Positions 47,591-56,964 of a DNA stretch of 64,000 bases are shown here, one piece after another. Positions within the stretch are counted from its first letter, which is position 1. Every line of letters begins with the position of its first letter. The position numbers were made by a program, and so were the translations under genes. Below the pieces are notes generated by a model. That model ran no database searches. It was not told where the DNA came from and was given only the letters and a program-made list of their open reading frames with translations. The DNA comes from Sinonovacula constricta (lineage: Eukaryota > Mollusca > Bivalvia > Cardiida > Solecurtidae), in the NCBI GenBank assembly GCA_007844125.1, contig CM017558.1, forward strand, positions 47,316,164-47,380,163. The letters are read 5' to 3'.

Positions 47591-47797
47591 CTGTGGTATC
47601 ATATATTCTGCGCATGTTTAAAATTGCGCATATATCGTGTTATGGTAAAAGGGGTGTTTTGAAACATAGCGAAATAACATCATTTAATAACATATCTTAG
47701 TAGAAATATACAACTGCGTGTTATATATGCCTGCGCGAATCTATTCTTGCAGCTTTAGCGTGACCATTCGTCTCCGCGAAATTATATGATACCACAG
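47591..47797. mobile_element. CpG-rich MITE candidate (~207 bp)
   Basis: CTGTGGTATCATATA at 47591-47605 is exactly inverted as TATATGATACCACAG at 47783-47797. Inside lie many CpGs (CTGCGCATG, TTGCGCATATATCG, CTGCGCGAATC, TTTAGCGTGACC, TCCGCGAAA) that are rare elsewhere in the window. No open frame. A target duplication could not be fixed, although TTAA/TAA bases flank both ends. Confidence 0.55.
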
Positions 47798-47980
47798 TAA
47801 AGACAAATACCTACAAAACATGTATCTAAATTCAAAAGTGCATGTAAGCGCGCCGAATTACATAATCATACAAAATACATAAGCGCATACAAATAATACA
47901 CACAAAGGCATATCAAATAATCAGGTGATACAGAAAAGTGTTTCTGTAAAGTTTATCGTCCAAGTGTCGTCAGCGCAACA

Positions 47981-48199
47981 ATGGAAAGCATATCATATAT
48001 AACAACAATAGAAGGGGAGGGTGGGTGGGAAAGAAAAGCGTCCAGTTATTCTGACAAACAAGCGCGCACTGCAGCTAGCATACGGTCGGCCGGAGCCAAA
48101 ACTCTGGGAGTCCCAGGGGACATGTCATCTGACCATGACGCTAAGATGCGCCGCTTGATTGGTTGTCTAAACGAAATTAAGAAACTTAATTCTATTTAG
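47981..48199 (+). CDS. Possible small ORF (72 codons) in a CpG-rich patch
   Basis: An ATG in the context GCAACAATGG (A at -3, G at +4) opens 72 codons on the plus strand, beginning MESISYITTIEGEGGWERKA and ending MRRLIGCLNEIKKLNSI. The patch has many CpGs (GCGCGC, GGTCGGCCGG, GACGC, GCGCCGC), unusual in this AT-rich window. The C-terminal ~20 residues could form a basic amphipathic helix. No homologue is recognised and no splice donor decides whether it is a first exon. The neighbourhood (47.56-48.2 kb) also holds a CpG-rich MITE candidate, so this could be mobile-element DNA or a CpG-rich promoter rather than a gene. Confidence 0.25.
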   Translation: MESISYITTIEGEGGWERKASSYSDKQARTAASIRSAGAKTLGVPGDMSSDHDAKMRRLIGCLNEIKKLNSI

Positions 48200-48204
48200 T
48201 ACAA

Positions 48205-49180
48205 TAACCATTAGTCATGACTTCTTTTAGTACAATATCATTTGACATAAATCTGTTATATTTTTGTCCACAAGATGACAAAACTGAAAAGATGCTGTGT
48301 GCCTATGGGAATATTGATGTGTAGTCACAGTGATGTTGTGTAATGGATTATGAAAATGCTAACAACAGGGGACATGTGCTGTTAATTCTTGTCATCTTAA
48401 CAAAAGAGATGCCCCTTTCAATTATTTACTAGAACTTTCTAATCCTCATTGTGCATACCCGTATCTCAACCAGAGACATTTTTTGCCTCATTTAAGTCGC
48501 ATGCAATTAAACACAAATACCATGATATAGCGACACTATATGCAAATCAAATTACAGCTACATCTGCTTAAAATGCATATTAGTAACATTTCTTCAGAAA
48601 TATGGGATGAGGACTGGACAAAACAAAATATCCATGCATGCCTTCATTTTCCAGCAAATTTCCGATTTCAATAAAATGAGAAATGGAAGGGATAACAACA
48701 TTATTCCCAGAACAGAGTGCAAATCTGCTTCATAGGTCGATATGCATCACAAATACTCTGGGAGTGCTGACAAATAAAGGAAGCTTTTACCCAAATATGT
48801 TAAAAAATGTCATGAAAAATGAAACATGTGGGATGAATACAGGCTCAAAACTCTATACTGATTAATTATAGAAGATTAAATGTTGTCAACACTAATTTAC
48901 AAAGCAAATGTTATTTTTACACTATCTTATCATCTTAAATGATATACTTTAATCTACTTACAAAAAAGAAGAAATTTTTCAAGAGAATCTTAGATAACAT
49001 TAATTTGATTTTATTGGTTGGAGCTATAACTTCCTAGCATATATCTGAGAGGATGTCAGTATACAGAACCCCTCCGTTCTTATCCCTTTGTGTATCCAAT
49101 ATCCATATTCATCAGGACCAGTAGGTCTCAGAACACTGCAGATGTGGAGGTGTTATTTTAGAGGCAACTTTAATTGGCCA
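48205..49180. other. AT-rich non-coding sequence
   Basis: Nothing recognised. Confidence 0.45.
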
Positions 49181-49185
49181 CTACC

Positions 49186-49397
49186 TTAGTCCTTAGCATG
49201 CTATATTTGTTAATAACCAATACTTAATTCTTACTGATTTTCTAATAACTTTATGTATAGTTAACAATATGAATTTAAGAAAAATGTGGCAAATAGTGCA
49301 GATCCTGATCAGATTGCTCTCAACAGGATTTGTCTTTTTCTGTATCTACAACTTTTGCCTAAGTCTGATCAATTTGAACATGGCAGGCTTAAAGGCA
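49186..49397. mobile_element. Palindromic MITE-like element
   Basis: Centre GGCAAATAGTGCAGATCCTG then ATCAGATTGCTC, mirrored by GTATCTACAACTTTTGCC and TAAGTCTGATCAATTTG. Ends TTAGCATGCTATA and GGCAGGCTTAAAGG are inverted. The overlapping plus-strand frame at 49269-49457 is incidental. Confidence 0.55.
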
Positions 49398-49674
49398 ATA
49401 TATGGCAGAAGTATTATGACAATTTGCACCTCTAAGACAGAACAGAAAGAAGAATGACTTTCTGTTATGATTTATGATCATGTTAATAATACTGCCATAG
49501 GTTCTTTCCAGTAGAGATATTTATACTTACTTACAAGTGAAACCTAGTTTTGTACACTGTTCACAGTAAAAAGGTTTTGTTTCAATATATTATGTTCAAT
49601 GGTGTGCTTTTGTTAATTTTAAGTTTCATATTAAAATGCTCACAAATTTCTTCAATGTCGGAATCGCAATAAAA

Positions 49675-50035
49675 TTGCACAGTAAAAGCCAACAGGGTTG
49701 CTTCAAAAAATAGGTTGATGGCTTTGATTCCAGTGTAAAAGGCAACAAGATTGCTTCCAGAAATAGGTTGATGGTTTTGATTCCAGTGTAAAAGGCAACA
49801 GGGTGTAAAAGGCAACAGAATTGCTTCCATAAATAGTTTGGTTTTGATTCCAGTTTAAAAGGCAACAGGGTGTAAAAGGCAACAGAATTGCTTCCATAAA
49901 TAGTTTGATGGTTTTGATTCCAGTGTTAAAGGGAACAAGGTGTAAAAGGCAACCGAGTTGCTTCCAGAAATAGTTTGATGGTTTTGATTCCAGTGTAAAA
50001 GCCAAATAGGGCTGCTTCCAGAAACAGCTTGATAA
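49675..50035 (+). repeat. Compound minisatellite of variable period (~57-75 bp)
   Basis: Units share GCTTCCAGAAATAGTTTGAT, GGTTTTGATTCCAGTGTAAA and AGGCAACA. Some units carry an extra GGGTGTAAAAGGCAACAG, so the period varies between about 57 and 75 bases. About six units. Minus-strand frames across it are incidental. Confidence 0.85.
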
Positions 50036-50589
50036 TGTTATTACAAAAATACTTTCAGTTTAATTATATTATGTTTTTTTTCTTCAATTCTGGCATGTTT
50101 CTCCTTGAAAAAGTGCTTGCTTTGCTCTTTACTTAGTTGTTCATTTGCTCATGTATTTACAAGCTTCAGCATTGAGACAGCGTACAGCTTTATTTCTGTA
50201 TTATGTACAACATAAAACTAAGTTTTAATGTAAATGTGATAACATTAATTTGTGTTTTAGGCTAAATCAAGCATACACTTTCATTATATCTCCAACAAAT
50301 TGTCTCTATGTTGCTTATCTTTGGCATTCCTGTTCAGCTTCCAGTTGTTTATGCAGACATTATGCAAGGGATAGAATCAGTAATTTGTTTAACATTTACT
50401 GCCATCAAGGTTTAATCAAATTTTAAGAAGGTTAAATCTTGCTTAATTACTTACTTTATCTGAAACATACAAAAGGCAATTTATGCAAAATAATAAGTTA
50501 TATCAATGTACTGTAAGATTAAAATTTTGCTACAATGGTGTATATATCTAGGTTATAAAGTTGAAAAGATTATTTTAATGCTTCTCATG

Positions 50590-50765
50590 TCACAGTTATT
50601 TTAATAATTGTTTATTGGCAGAGAAAGACATCAGACTAATGTCTGTGTAGCAACCCCACAGACCAGGTAAAAATGTTCCAAATGAAATTTCTCACCCTGA
50701 CCAAGACTTGAAGCCCTGCAGTGACAGTCACAGGCCCTGTGAATCAGCAACTAAACATTTGGTCT
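50590..50765 (-). mobile_element. Degenerate SINE copy, family of 18712-18936
   Basis: On the minus strand GGGCTTCAAGTCTTGG (around 50701-50716) is a decayed B box and TACACAGACATTAGTCTGATG is the body motif. The 3' end is poorly conserved. Confidence 0.5.
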
Positions 50766-50769
50766 GGGG

Positions 50770-51490
50770 TGCCTGCTAAGATTGTTAAATGGAAACAGAA
50801 AAAAAAAAAAATGGAAAAATGTGTTGACATATAGCATTAAACAATTCCCCTTATTACAGTCAATTTAAAGATGGTATCTACCATTTATCTGACATATTAC
50901 GTATATATAACATTAAGTATGTGTAACATTATCTTATCTGTTTTTGGAGAAGTTGGACAAAGTTACTTAATTCAAAGTAAAGATGATTTTGAACACCATC
51001 ACAATAATAAGACAGAACAGACCTTGAAGAAATACCTCTTAATGTAAGTGTTTGTTTTTTTTAATATTAAACTTAGCACAGCAAGGGATTTCTGCTAAAA
51101 ATAGACCTGACAGCAGATTACCCAGATGATCATATGACATGGTTCAGACAGGTAATACATGTTTCTAACAATGACAGGGTGTTATGCTTACTCTATACAA
51201 AGATGTAGGACATCAATAAACAATATATTACCAGATCTTTTCTGACAACACTAACTTATTTGGTTGTTTGATAAAAAAATGGACATACTGGTAACTGTCA
51301 ACAGTGCATATTAGCTGTAAGAAAACTCATCTTTGGACGATTGTTAGCTGAACAATGAACAACAAACATACTTAACAGCTGTACATGTTCACACATTCAT
51401 CCCTCAATACAAAGATACAGAGTTTCATACATTAGACCTGAATGCATATTTCATACAGAACATGCACTTTACAACAGTGACGAAATCTAG
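50770..51490. other. AT-rich non-coding sequence
   Basis: Nothing recognised apart from short A runs. Confidence 0.45.
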
Positions 51491-51491
51491 G

Positions 51492-51495
<4 letters not shown>

Positions 51496-51523
<28 letters not shown>

Positions 51524-51720
51524 CGCCAAGTGCAGAACTGTATACATAAGTGACTCCAATTGCATGGCCTTCCCCAGATCAACGGAACTGGCCAAGTCCC
51601 TAATGTAGATCATGTTAACTAAGATTTTAAGCTCAGGATCAAAACCTGAGAGAATCATTTCAGCCTGAACAGGAAAATCACTTAACTGTCATAACCTGAT
51701 ACATACATGTTGGGCCATGA
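51496..51720 (-). mobile_element. Possible retroposed sequence with A28 tail
   Basis: A T28 run (51496-51523) reads on the minus strand as a poly(A) tail after GTTCTGCACTTGGCG. Upstream on the minus strand, CTCAGGTTTTGATCCTGAG is hairpin-forming and resembles a decayed B box, and GGACTTGGCCAGTTCCGTTG lies between. A SINE or processed retrocopy is likely, but no target duplication was found and no family is recognised. Confidence 0.4.
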
Positions 51721-51984
51721 TGTTGGTTCTAAAAAGCTTTCACACATTAGCTTGACAAAAAGATAACCAACTTATTTGGGTTGTTTTCTCTGTAGTTAAT
51801 CAACCATAAGATGTGTGGATTTTATTGAAGATGATCTTTTCTGAAACAATAACAAAATAACACAATGAAGAAAACGATCCAAGAACAAATGAATGCCCTT
51901 TCTATTATTAATAGTTCTGCACGTTATGGAGTATAGTGTTAAATAAACAATGAGCAATTCATTGAGCCATGTAGGTCATGTGAC

Positions 51985-52110
51985 TGTAAGTGACAAGTTG
52001 GTTTGTAGCGGGAATAATCATGTGGTTTAGATACGGTGGTCAGTTCTACGCAAGCTGCCATGCTGTAAACATCCAAATTTATCGCACGTTCATAGCTTTT
52101 ATATGGATTT
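51985..52110 (-). promoter_or_regulatory. Candidate TATA promoter and first coding exon
   Basis: On the minus strand a TATA-like box (CCATATAAAAGC, around 52096-52107) is followed about 40 bases later by ATG at 52061 in the context ACAGCATGGC (A or G at -3, G at +4). The frame starts MAACVELTTVSKPHDYSRYK and is open for about 40 codons. CpGs (ACGTGCG, TTGCG, CACCGTATC, CCCGC) cluster here and almost nowhere nearby. Possible donors (ACC|GTATCT, ACTT|GTCACT) are weak; only the second gives the phase 1 needed for the exon at 44758. Position upstream of that exon on the same strand fits a first exon, but the link is inference. Confidence 0.28.
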
Positions 52111-52209
52111 GTAGAAAGGAAACAGTATCAAAAATGTTTTAATTGAAGCATTATTCTCATGTTCTACTTAGCTAAGCTTTAAGCCAAAGGTGGTGCACTT
52201 GACAGATAA

Positions 52210-53095
52210 GGTATGGGTTTCCAGATTTTTACACTTGTATTTTTGCTTGTTGCTCCTGGGCGAGCACACCTATCTAGAACATTCGTCCGAATATTTGATG
52301 TGCATAATTATGTATTTTGAAAATGGCATTTCCAGATGAGATTTGAAAATCTATTTGGGCTTTTTAAAAGTTTGCAGATGGCAGTTGCATCAATGTAGTA
52401 TATTTCAATGATTATTGTTCTGTTATTATTTGTTGTTGCTCAGACGAAATAAATAGCACACTTTGCTATATGTTTAAGTTGTTAATGTTTGTTTTGACTA
52501 AGGTTAGGATTTGAACTACCCTGTCGTTGCCATACATTCAGTACAAACCTGTTTTCTAGGAACACATTATGTTTATATGTGGGAGTGAAGACATATAATT
52601 ATATGAGTGAGTGTAGCAATGATTTTAATATCTCAGGATGAAACATAATTATTATGAAATACAATGTACATTTATATGTATTTCAATACAAAACACACCA
52701 AAGATCTCTAACTGATACAACCTCTGTCACAGCGCCAGATATTTCTGCAGAATGAATTCTACGGACAATTATAAGCAATTATAAAACAACAAACTGGGAC
52801 ATTTTGCCACATGCACAATAAAATATTAAGTGTATTTGTTGCAATGGTATTTAATGCCACAAAAAGAAATTAGTTATCTTTCAGTAACCCATGATATTCC
52901 TACAAATTATCCTATCTACAATGCAGCACTTCTCTATTAAATTAATTGTAGCAAAAGCCTCAAAAGGGATGTATCAATAATATATGTGGGGCAGAGCGTC
53001 TATAAGAGGTCTATACTGGCTTAGCTGGCTTAGGATGGATCTGAGAGGATGACCTTTATAGACTTGTGGGAACAAAACTTATTTTAACCATCAAT
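52210..53095. other. AT-rich non-coding sequence
   Basis: Nothing recognised. On the plus strand ACAGATAAG|GTATGGG at about 52201-52215 resembles a donor but has no exon support. Confidence 0.4.
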
Positions 53096-53100
53096 TTAAT

Positions 53101-53232
53101 GGATTTATTAATAATTAATAAAATTAATAATAATAAAATTAAAATAATAATAATAATAATAATAATAATAATTAATTAATTATAATCAAATTAAAAATTA
53201 ATAATAATAATAATAATATTAATAATAAAGAA
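53101..53232 (+). repeat. (TAA)n-rich microsatellite
   Basis: TAATAATAATAATAATAATA runs mixed with TTAATTAATTA and AAATTAATAATAA. Confidence 0.88.
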
Positions 53233-53234
53233 TA

Positions 53235-54635
53235 TTCAACATTGATCATCAAAATTGTAATCAAAACAATACTTTTAATGCTGAAGAAAATAATTCATGA
53301 ATTTATGATGTCGATATGTTTTTCTAGTTTTTCAATATTTCCCCTATTCAATCAGCACTGATGGTATAAATTCCTATGATGACAAATGGAAATCTTGCCA
53401 TGGCTTATACGATGTATTGAAGGAGGGATGAAAACCAATAGTAGTAATACTTTCCCATTTACTTGGCGAATTTGTCTTAAACATTTTCTAAATGAAATGC
53501 ATCGGTTAACATGAGGGTGCAATTGGTTGGAGCATGTGGATTATTGCTTCCTCTCAGATTGACTGTCAAGATCGATCACTTGGCCAACAAATCCTACAAC
53601 AAAGTCCGGTCTTTCTCACCATGATGCTGTTGATTAGTTTTCCACCGTTATAAATTGTTCAAATCAAGGACCCATACTCAACAGTTTCTTGTACCAATTT
53701 GTTTTGCTACTTTAATAATAGGAAGAATTTATTCACAATACGGTGAAGGAATGTTGGAACGTCCACATCAGCTCAGACACAAAAACGCTCCAATTGTATT
53801 AATCTCCCCGTCACATACAAGTGAATGTGATTAGAGCAACATACAATAATAAGAAATTAACAGGAGCGGGAGAAAGTGTGGGGGCTGAAGCTACCCTCAG
53901 CGGTAGTAAATGACATTTTTGTTCATGGATTTCTGATCGGAAGTGATAGCAGTGGAATTAAAGACTGCCTGAATGGGACATCATGTGAGGGACAATCACT
54001 GTGTATTGTTGGGGCCACAGGGTCACTACCTTCAAAGGGTCACGGCCATTCAGTCAAGTGCACTTCCTTTACAATATAGAGGACCCACTCAGTTTTCAAT
54101 CGATCTCCTGCCAAGTAGACTTTATGTCTTTTTGTACAAATGAAACATACACAATGAGCCCTTAATTCCCAAATTTTCCATACATCTATCTATCATTTTG
54201 GACTTTTACAGCATGTCATTGAATTTAAGCATGCCTACATGATGTTCTCTCTGAATTTTCAACTCTCCTTGAATTTTCCAGGCACCTATTTTGAGTTTAT
54301 GAAAATAACTGAATTTTATCAAGGAGTGGTATGTCTAGCTTTATACACAATTTTATAAGAGATTTGAATTAATGCTTAAAATGTGAATTTTTCAATTAAA
54401 TTAACTTTTTTTCCATATTTTTTCCACTTACTTTTTGAATGACTTTTCCCTGGCTGAAGAGATTTAATATACTATCTACTAATTCATTGAAAAATTTCTA
54501 AAAAAGAAATAAATTCTATCAAATATTTGTCCTATAATTGCTGAAATAAATTTAATTTACAACAGTAAGATGCAATTAGGACTAAAGATTTCTGCTTGTA
54601 GGTGAAACAATTAAGGAGATATCAAGTTTAAGACC
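53235..54635. other. Non-coding sequence; possible conserved element or exon at 53.4-54.1 kb
   Basis: The part 53400-54080 has balanced composition. A 67-codon plus frame (53876-54079, starting MWGLKLPSAVVNDIFVHGFL) is stop-free but lacks splice evidence and known similarity, so a conserved non-coding element is as likely. Confidence 0.3.
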
Positions 54636-54639
54636 ACTA

Positions 54640-54840
54640 AATACACCTTGTGAAGGCTGAGAGTACATAGTGTTGATCTAGATCAGAGATCTCCTACTCA
54701 GCTATATGATTAATATCTACACTATTGGCTGTGGAGTCTCAGCTCTGTTGACTAGAAAGCTTTGTAAATAGTCTAACAAACTTTTATTATGGGCTATTTT
54801 GAAATGTAGCAATTAAGCTAAGCCTTCTATAATGCAAGGG
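54640..54840. mobile_element. Palindromic MITE-like fragment
   Basis: CATAGTGTTGATCTAGATCAG, then ATTAATATCTACACTATTGGC form the inverted centre, and CAATTAAGCTAAGCC is near the right end. Diverged. Confidence 0.45.
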
Positions 54841-55509
54841 CCATAAATATGTCCGGACGAATGATAATTGGGTGAGTGGGGAACAAGGAAACAGTCAGCA
54901 TATCCAAGGAAACCATTCATTTTACATAGCAACAACTAACAAATTAGTGGCAATACAGCACTTGCTTCTTCCCCTAGGCTACATATTCACTGTGATTCAT
55001 TACAATTTAGTATCTCTTGTTACAATGGTTAAGAAATAAACTGAAATTTATATAATTTGGTTGATAAAACCCAACCATTAATGGTTACACACAGTTATTA
55101 CAGGTTAAAGTTAAACACTGCATTTAATGAAGTAATTTAGACTAGTTTAAAAAGAATAACACAATTATTAGTGGTTTTTTTTATTCTATTGTTAAATTGT
55201 CACATTTACTTAAATGAAGACTAGCATTGAACATATAATTATACAATGTAGTTCATGGTTGCTGGACTTATAATGTATTAAAATTATTTTAGTGGTTAAT
55301 ATTATTTTACAAAAAATTTAATTTACCAATATAACTTTTAGTACTACAGTGCAAATATATATTTTGTCTCTTTAAAGGCAGTCAAATTTCCTGCATATAA
55401 GAACAAAGATTTATCTATCTTTTCTAAAAAATGAACAAAAATAACTTTAGCCAAAAACGAACTACAAAGCAGCTGTAAGGTGCAGTTATGCCTAAGTTAT
55501 TGTCCTTAG

Positions 55510-55701
55510 TTACATGTAGCATAACTCATTCCAGGTTTTGTCTTCATATGAGTATTGCTTTAGTTTCGATAAAATGATAGCACCAAGACAATCATCATCT
55601 GCTCTGACCATACTCCACATAATATCTCCACACTTGACTGTAGCATGTCCCTTTATCACTGTTTCCATTCTTCCCACTTGTCTGACAGCTTTCTCTGCTA
55701 G
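55510..55701 (-). CDS. Candidate 3'-terminal exon of an upstream minus-strand gene (unrecognised)
   Basis: On the minus strand, an acceptor (ATTCCTTGCAG, AG at 55703-55702) is followed by 63 open codons and a TAA at 55512-55510. The product starts LAEKAVRQVGRMETVIKGHA, continues TVKCGDIMWSMVRADDDCLG and ends AIILSKLKQYSYEDKTWNELCYM. Charged and hydrophobic residues are balanced as in a folded domain, with a likely C-terminal helix. An in-frame stop lies just upstream of the acceptor, so the exon would begin at the splice site in phase 0. No clear AATAAA was found in the next few hundred bases downstream, which weakens the terminal-exon reading; an internal donor could also exist. If it is terminal, a different gene ends here and the exons at 44.5 and 5 kb belong to another gene. 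Family not recognised. Confidence 0.4.
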   Translation of the reverse strand, partial: LAEKAVRQVGRMETVIKGHATVKCGDIMWSMVRADDDCLGAIILSKLKQYSYEDKTWNELCYM

Positions 55702-55919
55702 CTGCAAGGAATTTTAACAAGGCCCAGCACCAAGAAAATGGCATGTTCAAGAGAGTTCATTAGTCAATTTATTTTTTGGCATTTTTTCAATATGTGACTG
55801 AACTAAAGTTCGTTAGAGCAACTATTTCAATTGTTGTCAGCATCAAGAGATCCAACCACAGAGAAACTGGGTAGAATACAGAATTAGCAACATGAATCAT
55901 AAACTTCCACAGCACCAAC

Positions 55920-56960
55920 ACATTTCCAAAACAGCATCAGAAGAAGCAACATATGTCCCAAACATCAGTACAAGGTGCAACAAATGTCCCAAACATCAGT
56001 ACAAGGTGCAACAAATGTCCCAAACATCAATACTAGGTGCAACAAATGTCTTAAACATCAGTACAAGGTGCAACAAATGTCCCAAATATCAGTACTAGGT
56101 GCAACAAATGTCTTAAACATCAGTACTAGGTGCAACAAATGTCCCAAACATCAGTACTAGGTGCAACAAATGTCCCAAACATCAGCAGTAGGTGCAACAA
56201 ATGTCCCAAATATCAGCAGAAGAAGCAACAAATGTTCCAAACATCAGCAGAAGAAGCAACAAATGTTCCAAATATCAGCAGTCGATTTAGCAACAAAAGT
56301 TCCAAGTATCAGCAGTAGGTGCAACAAATGTTCCAAACATCAGCAGAAGAAGCAACAAATGTTCCAAACATCAGCAGTAGAAGCAACAAATGTTCCAAAC
56401 ATCAGCAGAAGAAGCAACAAAATTTCCAAACATCAGATGAAGAAGAAGCAACAATGTTCCAAACATCAGCAGTAGAAGCAACAAATGTTCCAAACATCAG
56501 CAGAAGAAGCAACAAATTTTCCAAACATCAGCAGAAGAAGCAACAAATTTTCCAAACATCAGCATTAGAAGCAACAAATGTTCCAAACATCAGCAGAAGA
56601 AGCAACAAATGTTCCAAACATCAGCAGAAGAAGCAACAAATGTTCCAAACATCAGCAGAAGAAGCAACAAATGTTCTAAACATCATCAGAAGAAGCAACA
56701 AATGTTCCAAACATCAGCAGAAGAAGCAACAAATGTTCCAAACATCAGCAGTAGAAGCAACAAATGTCCCAAACATCAGCAGTAGAAGCAACAAATGTTC
56801 CAAACATCAGCAGAAGAAGCAACAAATGTGTCAAATATTAGCAGTCAATTTAGCAACAAATGTCCCAAACATAAGTAGTAGAAGCAACAAATGTCTCAAT
56901 TATCTGCAGAAGGCGACAGTCATATCCCAAACATAAACAATAGGTACAGTTAATGTTTCA
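55920..56960 (+). repeat. 31-bp minisatellite, about 32 units
   Basis: Unit CAACAAATGTTCCAAACATC, AGCAGAAGAAG. The 5' units carry GTACAAGGTG or GTACTAGGTG with CCC in place of TCC, the 3' units GCAGAAGAAG or GCAGTAGAAG. Two insertions GCAGTCGATTTAG and GCAGTCAATTTAG occur (about 56276 and 56842). Since no frame of the unit has a stop, plus-strand frames up to 205 codons appear; they are not genes. Confidence 0.92.
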
Positions 56961-56964
56961 AGCA

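Noticed and set aside
56319..56936. 205-codon plus-strand Gln/Lys/Ser-rich frame
   Set aside because: It is the 31-bp minisatellite, stop-free in all plus frames, with no unique coding sequence.
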